In this document: positions 53,178 through 64,000 of the stretch, one piece after another | Layout: every line of letters begins with the position of its first letter | Position numbering within the stretch: position 1 is the stretch's first letter | Source: Microglena sp. YARC | Taxonomy: Eukaryota; Chlorophyta; Chlorophyceae; Chlamydomonadales; Chlamydomonadaceae | Length of the DNA stretch: 64,000 nt | Reading direction: 5' to 3' | NCBI GenBank assembly: GCA_022414725.1 | Contig: CM039462.1 | Coordinates: 15,818,268-15,882,267 of the forward strand | Program-made: the position numbers and the translations under genes | Notes under the pieces: model-generated | What the model was told of the DNA's origin: nothing | Databases searched by the model: none | Seen by the model: only the letters and a program-made list of their open reading frames with translations

Positions 53178-53381
53178 TGTTAATGTAAGATCGTTACAAC
53201 GGCATAGGCTCGATAGAGGAGAAGATGCTATTAAGCGCAACAGGCGCATTCATATAGAATAGAGATGTGTACTGCAGGGTACTGCAGTCACGTGCAGGCC
53301 ACAGCTAGCCTGTGGCCTGGCGGCAGGCAACGCGGTACATTATGCCGACTCAGAGACTGATATATAAATCAGTCAATAACA
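53178..53381 (-). repeat. 5' LTR of the gag-protease element
   Basis: 204 bp; hairpin arms CAGGCCACA/TGTGGCCTG at 53295-53319. Otherwise the same as the 3' LTR except for the two length differences noted there. Confidence 0.9.
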
Positions 53382-53690
53382 TTTTGAAGGTAGTGGATTT
53401 TTCCATCGACTTTATTTTTTAATAGTGGACTTTAGTGTCCTCTTGTCTGCTCTTTAGGCTTTGATTCTCTCGTGTGCTGCTCTCACACGATATTTCAGTC
53501 TTCTCGTTAGGTGAAGTTCTCGGTTCTTTCAGTCACCGTTGTTCCCCTTCCTTTGGTATTAGGATTGATTTCTGTTTGGCCTCCCTGTGATTTTCTGGTT
53601 TGGTGCCTACTATTCTGGATGAATAGTATTTTTGCGCTTACCATGGATGGTTACATTTCCATTTTGTTTTCAGCTCAGCTCGGTATTTTT
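53382..53690. other. T-rich remnant, probably continuation of the older copia copy
   Basis: The TC-rich style (CTTCTCGTTAGGTGAAGTTC) is like the decayed sequence left of 48651, consistent with one sequence split by the compact element. No coding frame. Confidence 0.35.
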
Positions 53691-53850
53691 TTTTTTTTAG
53701 ATGTGAAAGGATTTTCACCCCAGGAGGTGGGTCTCCCGACACAAACCAGCGACACGGAGGATTCAGGTCGAATGGTGGTGCCACTCCTACAATATGCAAA
53801 GTAGGCGCACTTAGGGTTGGAGTTGATGAGAGATACCAACCCACGACCAA
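53687..53850 (-). mobile_element. poly(A)-tailed SINE-like retroposon, copy 2
   Basis: On the minus strand GGTCGTGGGTTGGTATCTCT to GGGGTGAAAATCC, followed by an A-rich tail (T run 53687-53698), matches the retroposon at 12799-12997. Sequence continues at least to about 54190 upstream and includes GGTTCGATTCC (about 54022), a possible pol III box B. A full copy may therefore be about 450 bp. No clear target duplication was found. Confidence 0.7.
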
Positions 53851-54199
53851 ACGAACATTTACCACTACCCCTGTTGACCACGGCAGACAAGCTCCCTGCC
53901 ATGGTCGTTAGAGGCGGAATCAAGGAGACATAACTAGATAACCACCCGAGGGCAGAAATCCGACAGTACTTCCCTACAAGGTTTGCTTAGGACCAGGACG
54001 CCATAATACTGAGGAATCGAACCTCACCACCCCCTTCCTACTCTCGCAAGTAGGGTCGATACAGCAAGGGTACTGTAAATCACAAGGGATGTAGAACACA
54101 CCACATTTGTAACTCAGCCTGCGTGTCCTGCGATCTAACGCCGCCCCCTAACTGCTAAGGTAAACCTCGGCAAGATAGGAAAAGAGCAATCTCCCGTGG

Positions 54200-54880
54200 A
54201 ACTGTGGTTTGGGCGATTTTCACGCCCAGACCGGTCTATCTGGGCGAATTTCACGCCCAGACCAGGGTGGTGGTGGTGGTATTGGGGTGAGGGGTGTGTT
54301 GTGGAGGTATGGGTGGGTGGTAAGTTGTAAGGAGGGGTGTGTTGTGGTGGGTAGGAGGAGAGTGTGCGGTTTTGAGTGTGGTGGCCGGTGGTGAGTGTGG
54401 GTTAGGTGGTGAAGAGTGGTGAAGAGGGAAGGTGTGAGTGTGTGTGTTTGGAGGGGGTGATTTACTGGCCCAGACCGGTCTAGGCGACTTGCACGCCCCA
54501 GCCAATGTTGTGGTGGTGGGGTGGGGGTGAGGGGTGCAATGTGAAGGTTGGTGGTGGTTGGAAGAAAGATCGTGCTGTGATAGGGGGGTGAGTGTGGGGT
54601 TATGGGCGGTGTGTGGGGGACTGAGATTGTGGGTATGGTGGTAAAAAGGTGTGTGTGGGGGGGGGAGGGGGGGGGGGAGTGTTTGGCTGTGTGAGTTGAA
54701 GAGTGTGATAGAGGGGGAAGTGTGTGTAGGTGGAGCGTTAGGCTGTGGGCAAGGAATGAGGGTGGAGAAAAGAAGAAGTTGAAAAGAAACTTTGACCACA
54801 GGAGGACGCATACCTAAGCATGTCTTAGAAGGTCTAAATAGGAGGTGCCGGGAAAAGGGGGTAAGGGAGTAGGGCAGAAA
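54200..54880. repeat. G-rich GGTGGT/GTGTG degenerate repeat
   Basis: It starts with two copies of GGGCGAWTTTCACGCCCAGACC (54213-54265) and a third, diverged, near 54467. Loose GGTGGTGG and GTGTGTG sequence continues to about 54740. Long Pro/His-rich frames on the minus strand are artefacts. Confidence 0.6.
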
Positions 54881-57800
54881 AATCAGTTCAACGGGAGCGA
54901 GGTACGAGGAAATTTCGCAAATCCTGAAAAGAGTGTGAGGGGATTGATGTGCGAATAATTGTGTAGACTGACAGCGCCGCGGTACAATGATGAGGGGTCC
55001 AGGCCAGGTCCACTGCGTTCCAGCGTTCACTGCGAGGGATGGGGAGTATGGAGTTTCGAGAAATGAGGGAGATAAGGTTGGTGCCGGCGTTTAATGAGCC
55101 TGAAAACCAGTACAGACTGACAGCGCCGCGGTACAATGATGAGGGGTCCAGGCCAGGTCCACTGCGTTCCAGCGTTCACTGCGAGGGATGGGGAGTATGG
55201 AGTTGCGAGAAATGAGGGAGATAAGGTCTGGTGGCCGGCGTTTAATGAGCCTGAAAAACCAGTACAGACTGACGCGCCGGGTACGTGTCCAGCGCGAGGG
55301 ATGGGGAGGCCTGTGGCAGGCGTTTAATGAGCCTGAAAACCAGTACAGACTGACAGCGCCGCGGTACAATGATGAGGGGTCCAGGCCCAGGTCCACTGCG
55401 TTCCAGCGTTCACTGCGAGGGATGGGAGTATGGAGTTGCGAGAAATGAGGGAGATAAGGTCTGGTGGCCGGCGTTTAATGAGCTGAAAAACCAGTACAGA
55501 CTGACAGCGCCGCGGTACAATGATGAGGGGTCAAGGCCAGGTCCACTGCGTTCCAGCGTTCACTGCGAGGGATGGGGAGTATGGAGTTGCGAGAAATGAG
55601 GAGATAAGGTCTGGTGGCCGCGTTAATGAGCCTGTAAAACCAGTGACAGCCGGGTCCAGGCCAGGTCCTGCGTTCCAGCGTTCACTGCCGGAGAAATGAG
55701 GGAGATAGGTCTGGTGGCTGGCGTTTAATGAGCCTGAAAACCAGTACAGACTGACAGCGCCGCGGTACAATGATGAGGGGTCCAGCCAGGTCCACTGCGT
55801 TCCAGCGTTCACTGCGAGGGATGGGAGTATGGAGTTCGAGAATGAGGGAGATAAGCCTGGTGGCCGGCAATCCTGAAACCAGTACAACTGACAGCGCCGC
55901 GTGGTACATGATGAGGTCCAGGGGTCCATCACTGCGAGGGATGGGGAGTAGGCACAATTAATGACTGTACAGCGCCGCGGGATGGAAGGTACTGCGAGTT
56001 ATGAATGAGGGAGATCAGGCCTGGTGGCCGAGCGTTTAATGAGCCTGAAAACCAGTACATACTCCAATGATAGGGAGATAATGATGAGGGGTACAGACCA
56101 AGGTCCACTGCGTTCCAGCGTTCACTGCGAGGGGATGGGGAGTATGAAGTTGCGAGAAATGAGGGAGATAAGGTCTGGTGGTGGCGTTTAATGAGCCTGA
56201 AAACCAGTACAGACTGACAGCGCCGCGGTACAATGATGAGGGGTCCAGGCCAGGTCCACTGCGTTCAGCGTTCACTGCGAGGGATGGGGAGTATGGAGTT
56301 GCGAGAAATGAGGAGATAAGGGCGCTGGTGGCCGGCGTTTAATGAGCCTGAAAACCAGTACAGACTGACAGCGCCGCGGTACAATGATGAGGGGTCCAGC
56401 CAGAGTCCACTGCGTTCCAGCGTTCACTGCGAGGATGGGGAGTATGGAGTTGCGAGAAATGAGGGAGATAAGGTCTGGTGGCCGGCGTTTAATGACCTGA
56501 AAACCAGTACAGACTGACAGCGCCGCGGTACAATGATGAGGGGTCCAGGCCAGGTCCACTGCGTTCCAGCGTTCACAGTGCGAGGGATGGGGAGTATGGA
56601 GTTGCGAGAAATGAGGGAGATAAGGTCTGGTGGCCGGCGTTTAATGAGCGCCGCCTGAACTGCCAGTAGGTCTGGTGCCGGCGTTTAAGACTGACGACAG
56701 CGCCGCCGCGTACAATGATGAGGGTCCAGGTTCCAGGTCTGCGAGAACTGCGTTGAAAACCAGTCCAGCGTGGGGGTCACTGCGAGGATGGGGAGTATGG
56801 AGTTGCGAGAAATGAGGGAGATAAGGTCTGGTGGCCGGCGTTTAATGAGCCTGAAAAACCAGTACAGACTGACAGCGCCGCGGTACAATGATGAGGGGTC
56901 AAGGCCAGGTCCACTGCGTTCCAGCGTTCACTGCGAGGGATGGGGAGTATGGAGTTGCGAGAAATGAGGGAATAAGGTCTGGTGGCCGGCGTTTAATGAG
57001 CCTGAAAAACCAGTACAGACTGACAGCGCCGCCACGGTACAATGATGAGGGGTCCCAGGCCAGGTCCACTGCGTTCCAGCGTTCACTGCGAGGGATGGGA
57101 GTATGGAGTTGCGAGAAATGAGGGAGATAAGGTCTGGTGGCCGGCGTTTAATGAGCCTGAAAACCAGTACAGACTGACAGCGCCGCGGTACAATGATGAG
57201 GGGTCAGGCCAGGTCCACTGCGTTCCAGCGTTCACTGCGAGGGATGGGGAGTATGGAGTTGCGAGAAATGAGGGAGATAAGGTCTGGTGGCCGGCGTTTA
57301 ATGAGCCTGAAAACCAGTACAGACTGACAGCGCCGCGGTACAATGATGAGGGGTCCAGGCCAGGTCCACTGCGTTCCAGCGTTCACTGCGAGGGATGGGG
57401 AGTATGGAGTTTGCGAGAAATGAGGGAGATAAGTCTGGTGGCCGGCGTTTAATGAGCCTGAAAACCAGTACAGACTGACAGCGCCGCTGGGTACAATGAT
57501 GAGGGTCAGGCCAGGTCCACTGCGTTCCAGCGTTCACTGCGAGGGATGGGGAGTATGGAGTTGCGAGAAATGAGGGAGATAAGGTCTGGTGGCCGGCGTT
57601 TAATGAGCCTGAAAACCAGTACAGACTGACGCGCCGCGGTACAATGATGGAGGGGTCCAGGCCAGGTCCACTGCGTTCCAGCGTTCACTGCGAGGGATGG
57701 GAGTATGGAGTTGCGAGAAATGAGGGAGATAAGGTCTGGTGGCCGGCGTTTTAATGAGCCTGAAAACCAGTACAGACTGACAGCGCCGCGGTACAATGAT

Positions 57801-59194
57801 GAGGGGTCAAGGCCAGGTCCACTGCGTTCCAGCGTTCACTGCGAGGGATGGGGAGTATTGGAGTTGCGAGAAATGAGGGAGATAAGGTCTGGTGGCCGGC
57901 GTTTAATGAGCCTGAAAAACCAGTACAGACTGACAGCGCCGCGGTACAATGATGAGGGTCCAGGCCAGGTCCACTGCGTTCCAGCGTTCACTGCGAGGGA
58001 TGGGGAGTATGGAGTTGCGAGAAAATGAGGGAGATAAGGTCTGGTGGCCGGCGTTTTAATGAGCCTGAAAAACCAGTACAGACTGACAGCGCCGCGGTAC
58101 AATGATGAGGGGTCAAGGCCAGGTCCACTGCGTTCCAGCGTTCACTGCGAGGGAATGGGGAGTATGGAGTTGCGAGAAATGAGGGAGATAAGGTCTGGTG
58201 GCCGGCGTTTAATGAGCCTGAAAAACAGTACAGTACAGACAGATGATGAGGGTGACAGCGTTCAGCGCCGAGAGATTAACAGCTATGAGGGGTCCAGGCC
58301 AGGTCCACGAGAAAATGAGGGAGATAATGACTGAGCGGTACAATGATGAGGGGTCCAGGCAGTCCACTGCGTTCCAGCGTTCACTGCGAGGGATGGGAGT
58401 ATGGAGTTGCGAGAAATGAGGGAGATAAGGTCTGGTGGCCGGCGTTTAATGAGCCTGAAAACCAGTAACAGACTGACAGCGCCGCGGTACAATGATGAGG
58501 GGTCCAGGCCAGTCCACTGCGTTCCAGGCGTTCACTGCGAGGGATGGGGAGTATGGAGTTGCGAGAAATGAGGGAGATAAGGTCTGGTGGCCGGCGTTTA
58601 ATGAGCCTGAAAACCAGTAACAAGACTGACAGCGCCGCGGTACAATGATGAGGGGTCCAGGCCAGGTCCACTGCGTTCCAGCGTTCACTGCGAGGGATGG
58701 GGAGTATGGAGTGCGAGAAATGAGGGAGATAAGGTCTGGTGGCCGGCGTTTAATGAGCCTGAAAAACCAGTACAGACTGACAGCGCCGCGGTACAATGAT
58801 GAGGGGTCAAGGCCAGGTCCACTGCGTTCCAGCGTTCACTGCGAGGGATGGGGAGTATGGAGTTGCGAGAAATGAGGGAGATAAGGTCTGGTGGCCGGCG
58901 TTTAATGAGCCTGAAAAACCAGTACAGACTGACAGCGCCGCGGTACAATGATGAGGGGTCCAGGCCAGGTCCACTGCGTCCAGCGTTCACTGCGAGGGAT
59001 GGGGAGTATGGAGTTGCGAGAAATGAGGGAGATAAGGTCTGGTGGCCGGCGTTTAATGAGCCTGAAAACCAGTACAGACTGACAGCGCCGCGGTACAATG
59101 ATGAGGGGTCCAGGCCAGGTCCACTGCGTTTCCAGCGTTCACTGCGAGGGGATGGGAGTTATGGAGTTGCGAAGAAATGAGGGAGATAAGGTCT

Positions 59195-60194
59195 NNNNNN
59201 NNNNNNNNNNNNNNNNNNNNNNNNNNNNNNNNNNNNNNNNNNNNNNNNNNNNNNNNNNNNNNNNNNNNNNNNNNNNNNNNNNNNNNNNNNNNNNNNNNNN
59301 NNNNNNNNNNNNNNNNNNNNNNNNNNNNNNNNNNNNNNNNNNNNNNNNNNNNNNNNNNNNNNNNNNNNNNNNNNNNNNNNNNNNNNNNNNNNNNNNNNNN
59401 NNNNNNNNNNNNNNNNNNNNNNNNNNNNNNNNNNNNNNNNNNNNNNNNNNNNNNNNNNNNNNNNNNNNNNNNNNNNNNNNNNNNNNNNNNNNNNNNNNNN
59501 NNNNNNNNNNNNNNNNNNNNNNNNNNNNNNNNNNNNNNNNNNNNNNNNNNNNNNNNNNNNNNNNNNNNNNNNNNNNNNNNNNNNNNNNNNNNNNNNNNNN
59601 NNNNNNNNNNNNNNNNNNNNNNNNNNNNNNNNNNNNNNNNNNNNNNNNNNNNNNNNNNNNNNNNNNNNNNNNNNNNNNNNNNNNNNNNNNNNNNNNNNNN
59701 NNNNNNNNNNNNNNNNNNNNNNNNNNNNNNNNNNNNNNNNNNNNNNNNNNNNNNNNNNNNNNNNNNNNNNNNNNNNNNNNNNNNNNNNNNNNNNNNNNNN
59801 NNNNNNNNNNNNNNNNNNNNNNNNNNNNNNNNNNNNNNNNNNNNNNNNNNNNNNNNNNNNNNNNNNNNNNNNNNNNNNNNNNNNNNNNNNNNNNNNNNNN
59901 NNNNNNNNNNNNNNNNNNNNNNNNNNNNNNNNNNNNNNNNNNNNNNNNNNNNNNNNNNNNNNNNNNNNNNNNNNNNNNNNNNNNNNNNNNNNNNNNNNNN
60001 NNNNNNNNNNNNNNNNNNNNNNNNNNNNNNNNNNNNNNNNNNNNNNNNNNNNNNNNNNNNNNNNNNNNNNNNNNNNNNNNNNNNNNNNNNNNNNNNNNNN
60101 NNNNNNNNNNNNNNNNNNNNNNNNNNNNNNNNNNNNNNNNNNNNNNNNNNNNNNNNNNNNNNNNNNNNNNNNNNNNNNNNNNNNNNNNNNNNNN
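59195..60194. other. assembly gap, exactly 1000 N
   Basis: A round-number N block inside the satellite array, so the true length is unknown. Frames predicted across it are meaningless. Confidence 0.99.
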
Positions 60195-61897
60195 TGCGAG
60201 GGATGCGGGATATGGACGTTGCGAGAATTGAGCGGGATGATAAAGTGCTGGTGGCCGGCGGTTTAATGAGCCTGAAATCCAGTACAGACTGAACAGTCGC
60301 CTGTCGGTAGCATATGATGTAGGTCCAGTGCCAGTGTCCATCTGCGTTCCAGCGTTCACACTCTGCGAGGGGATGGGAGTATGGAGTTGACGAGAAATGC
60401 AGGGAAGATAATAGGTCTGGTGGCTGGCGTTTAAATGAGCCTGAAAAACCAGACGACTGACTAGCAGCGCGGTTATAATGAATGAGTGGGTCCAGGCCAA
60501 GGTTCCACATGCGTTCCGAGCGTTCATGCGCAGGCATGGGGAGTATGGAACGTTTGCAGAAATGAGTGGGGAGATAAGGTCTTGGTGCTGGCGTTTACAG
60601 TGGCCTTGAAAAAACCAGTACAGACAGAACAGGCGCCGTCGGGTTATCACATTATCGGGGTCCAGGCCAGGTCCACTGCGATTCCAAGCGTTCACTGCGA
60701 GGGCGATGGGAAATGGATCTAGCGAGTGCGAGAATGAGGGAGTAAGGTCTTGGTGCCGGCGTTTGATGAGCCTGAAAACCAGACCAGGACTGACAGTGCG
60801 GCCGCTGGTACTTACAGTGTATGAGGCGAGTCCAGGCCTAGGTCACTGGCGTATCCAGCGTCACTGATGCGAGGGAATGGGGGGGAGTACTGGAGTTGCG
60901 AGAAATGAGGGAGGATTTAAGGTCTGGTTGGCTGTGCGGGTTTTAATGAAGCCAGAAACACGCAAGTAAGGATGACAGCGCCGCGGTATCACGATGATCG
61001 AGGGGAGGGGTCCCAGGCCAGGGTCCACTGCGTCTCCAGCGTTCACGTATGGGCGAGAGGATAAGGGGGGAGTATGGAGTTGCGAGAAATGAGGAGATAA
61101 GGTTCTGTGGCCGGCGTTTAATGAGCCTGAAACCAGTACAGACTGACAGCGCCGCGGTACAATGATGAGGGTCCAGGCCAGGTCCACTGCGTTCCAGCGT
61201 TCACTGCGAGGGATGGGGAGTATGGAGTTGCGAGAAATGAGGGAGATAAGGTCTGGTGGCCGGCGTTTAATGAGCCTGAAAACCAGTACAGACTGACAAC
61301 AGCGCCGCGGTACATGATGAGGGGTCCAGGGCCAGTCCACTGCGTTCCAGCGTTCACTGCGAGGGATGGGGAGTATGGAGTTGCGAGAAATGACGGGAGA
61401 ATAAGTTGGTCTGTGGCTCGGCGTTTAATGAGCCTGAAAACCAGTACAATGAAAGACTGACGAGGGATGGGTAGTATGGAGATTGCGAAGAAATGAGGAG
61501 AGATAAGGCCGGTACAATGAGGTCTGGTGGCCCTGAGAGGGTCCAGCCAGCAGGTCCACTGCGCTTCCAGCGTTCACTGCAGAGGGATGGGGAGTATGGA
61601 GGGGATGGGGAGTAGGTTGGTGACGGCGTTTAATGAGCCCTGCTGCTCCACATAACAGTGCCGAGAAATGAGGGAGATCAAGGCCAAGTTTTACCAATCT
61701 GTCTGGTGGCCGGCGGAGTATGGAGTATTTAATGAGCCTGAAGAAACCAGTACAGGACATGATGAGTGGTCCAGGCCGAGGACTTGCGTCTTCCAGCGCC
61801 GAGTGATCATGGGGAGTAGGTAGGTTGCCGATGAAATGAGGGATATAGGTCGGGTGGCCGGCAATGATGACTACAGGGTCAATGATGAGGGGTCAAG

Positions 61898-61898
<1 letters not shown>

Positions 61899-61925
<27 letters not shown>
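61899..61925. repeat. 27-base poly-C run in the satellite
   Basis: An uninterrupted C run replaces part of a satellite unit (GGTCAAGGCC before it, TGTCCACTGCGAGG after it). Confidence 0.9.
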
Positions 61926-61928
<3 letters not shown>

Positions 61929-64000
61929 CCACTGCGAGGGATTGGGAGTATGGAGTTCCGAGAAATGAAGGGAGATAAGGTCTGGTGGCCGGCGTTCACG
62001 AGGAGTACAAGCGACAGCGCGCGGCTGAAAAATGGGGTCAAGTAGTCTGTGGCCGCGTTTAATGTTCCAGCCTGGTTCACTGCCGGAGGGATGGGGTACA
62101 GTGACAGCGCCGCGGATGGTACAAAATTGTTGCGAGAGGCCCAATGAGGGGAGATAATGGGGCCTGAGGGGTGGCCTGGCGTTTAATGCATTGAAAACGC
62201 AGCTAACATGAGCCTGAAAAACGAACAACCAGTACAGACAATATGATGAGGGGTGACAGCGGGCCGGCGGTACAAAGATTGAGGGGTCCAGGCCAGGTCC
62301 ACTGCGTTCCCAGCGTTCACTGCGAGGGTGGGGAGTATGGAGTTGCGAGTGATAATGAGGGAGATAGGAGCTTCGGAGGTCTGGGTGGCGGCGTTTAATG
62401 AGCACCCTGAAAACCAGTAGTCGACTGAGGCGTTTAAATGAGCGCGCGGATACAGATGATGAGGGGTACCAGGCGCAGGTCCACTGCCGCTCCAGCGTTC
62501 ACTCGAGGGATGGGGGTATGGAGTTTTGCGAGGGATGGGGAGTATTGGAGTTGCGAAGAATGAGGGAGATAAGGTTGCTGGTGGCCGGCGTTTAATGAGG
62601 GCCTGAAAACCGTTTAATGAGTACAGAGCTGAACAGCGCCGCGGTACGGTAAAGATGACAGCGCCCGGATGAAGGGGTCCAGGCCAGGTCCACTGCGTTC
62701 CATGGCGTTCACTGCGAGGGATGGGGAGTATGGAGTTGCGAGAAATGAGGGAGAGGTCTGGTTGGCCGGCGTTTAAGGTCTGACTGTGGCGCGGCAATGA
62801 TGAGGGGTTTCCAGGCCAACTGCGTTGAAAACCAGCGAGGGATGGGGAGTATGGAGTTGCGAGAAATGAGGGATTGACAGCGCCGCGTACAAAGGTCTTG
62901 TTTGTTGGCCGGCGTTTGAAGGCCAGAAAACCTAGTCCAGTGACAGCGCCGCGGTTCACTGCAAATGATGAGGGGAGGCGCGGGAGTATGATGCGTTCCG
63001 GAAATGAGGAGATAAGCTGGTGGGCCGAGGGATGGGGGAGTATGGAGCTGCGAGAAATGAGGGAGGAAAACCATAGGTCTGTGGGCCGGCAGATGAGCGC
63101 CGCGAAAACATACAGACTGACGCGGCCGGCGGAAGGGGTCCAGGCCAGGTCCACTGCGTTCCAGCGTTCACTGCGAGGGAATGGGGAGTATGGAGTGCGA
63201 GAAATGAGGGAGATAAGCGTCTGGTGGCCGGCGTTTTAATGAGCCTGAAAACCAGTACAGGGACTGACAGCGCCGCGGTAGTACAATGATGAGGGTCAAG
63301 GTTCCAGGTCCGAGGATGGGAGTATGAGTGCCAGAAATAGGGAAGATAAGTGCGTTCGGTCCAGGCGTTCACAATGCGAGGGATGGGGAGTATGGAGTTG
63401 CGAGAAAATGAGGGAGATAAGGTCTGGTGGCCGGCGTTTAATGAGCCTGAAAACCAGTACAGACTGACAGCGCGCGGTACAATGATGAGGGGTCCAGGCC
63501 AGGTCCACTGCGTTCCAGCGTTCACTGCGAGGGATGGGGAGTATGGAGTTGCGAGAAATGAGGGAGATAAGGTCTGGTGGCCCATTTAATATTGAGCCTG
63601 CGTACACGACTGACAGCGCCGGTACAAATGAGCCTGAAAACGGAGGGTATGGGGAGTATGGAGTTGCGAGAAATGAGGGAGTAGGTCTGGTTGGCGGCGT
63701 TTTTAAGACTGAAACAGACAGCGCCGCCCATAGGTACAATGATGAGGGTCCAGGCCAGGTCACTGGTCGTTCCAGCGTTCACTTCGTGTGCGAGGGAGCG
63801 GGGAGTATGGAGTTGCGAGAAATGAGGAGATAAGGTCTGGTGGCCCGGCGAGCCTGAAAACCAGGATGACAGGGGCCAGCTGCCGGCGGTGGTATGTCAA
63901 GCCAGGTCCAGCTGCGAGCTTCACTGCGATGGGATGGGGAGTATGGAGTTGCCGAGAAATGAGGGGACCATCTGGTGGCCGGCGTTTAATGACGCCTGAA

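Larger units (their letters stand above)
48651..53381 (-). mobile_element. compact copia-like LTR element with gag and protease only
   Basis: Read on the minus strand, LTRs begin TGTTATTGACTG and end CTTACATTAACA. The 5' LTR is 53381-53178 (204 bp) and the 3' LTR 48886-48651 (236 bp). They are the same apart from two length differences (8 and 24 bp, at short repeats). GGTTATGTGCGCC directly follows the 5' LTR as primer site, and GGGGGGGA precedes the 3' LTR. The interior of about 4.3 kb has gag and a protease but no integrase, RT or RNase H; a tandem-repeat polypeptide occupies their place. Flanking TTTTT/TTTTG is the probable target duplication. It is inserted at the edge of the older copia copy. 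It probably depends on another element for enzymes. Confidence 0.8.
54960..64000. repeat. 151-bp satellite array, continuing past the window end
   Basis: The unit runs ACAGACTGACAGCGCCGCGG, TACAATGATGAGGGGTCCAG, CACTGCGTTCCAGCGTTCAC, TGCGAGGGATGGGGAGTATG, GAAATGAGGGAGATAAGGTC, GGCGTTTAATGAGCC and TGAAAACCAGT, 151 bp in total. Copies between about 56.8 and 59.1 kb differ by one or two bases. Copies near 55.6-56.1 kb and most copies after the gap carry many indels, truncations and shuffled pieces. Every open frame in this range derives from the satellite. A centromeric or heterochromatic role is possible but not shown. Confidence 0.95.

Noticed and set aside
53090..60695. Genes in the satellite and across the gap (frames of 377-518 codons)
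   Set aside because: They consist of satellite sequence and N.

Overview
This is eukaryotic nuclear DNA that is very poor in genes and very rich in repeats. The evidence for a eukaryote is spliced genes with GT-AG introns, cytosolic-type tRNA-Ile(AAU) copies, LTR retrotransposons of both the copia and Ty3/gypsy classes, SINE-like retroposons with target-site duplications, hAT-type MITEs and long satellite arrays. The host lineage cannot be fixed from the sequence. An alga or another protist with a repeat-swollen genome fits best, but this is inference. A run of exactly 1000 N (59195-60194) marks an assembly gap.

Layout. 1-6.5 kb is a mosaic of tandem arrays with periods 53, 82, 60, 104 and 114 bp and a G-rich GGATGG-type array. 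The G-rich array is broken by a 356-bp inverted-repeat element that itself contains a hAT-type MITE. 5.1-7.1 kb (minus strand) holds two candidate exons whose splice phases match. 8-11 kb holds a solo copia-type LTR, a perfect 82-bp palindrome, a cluster of tRNA-Ile-like copies and two more MITEs. 11.4-14.8 kb and 19.4-21.6 kb (both minus strand) are two diverged copies of one duplicated locus. Each carries a two-exon gene joining an N-terminal WHxH region (resembling the DUF1399/GRDP family) to a C-terminal ubiquitin fold. These are the only well-supported host protein genes. 15-19 kb is mostly intergenic, with one MITE that was hit twice by the same retroposon family. 22.8-29.3 kb is a tandem array of roughly 0.9-kb units.

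29.5-43.6 kb is a copia element with a 5-bp TSD. Its 3' LTR is split by a 6.07-kb Ty3/gypsy element, and its reverse-transcriptase region is broken by a chimeric insert with a 58-bp near-palindrome. 45.1-48.65 kb is an older, decayed relative of that copia element. 48.65-53.38 kb (minus strand) is a compact LTR element that keeps only gag and protease, and so is probably non-autonomous. 54.96-64 kb is a 151-bp satellite array, highly homogeneous left of the gap and badly scrambled right of it.

The two ubiquitin-fusion genes are paralogues and no wider pathway can be read from the window. Most of the rest is explained by nested transposition, segmental duplication and satellite expansion. The most distinctive signals are the ubiquitin-fusion pair with its repeated duplication of the ubiquitin tail, the compensatory changes in LTR hairpins between two related copia families, and the gag-protease-only LTR element.
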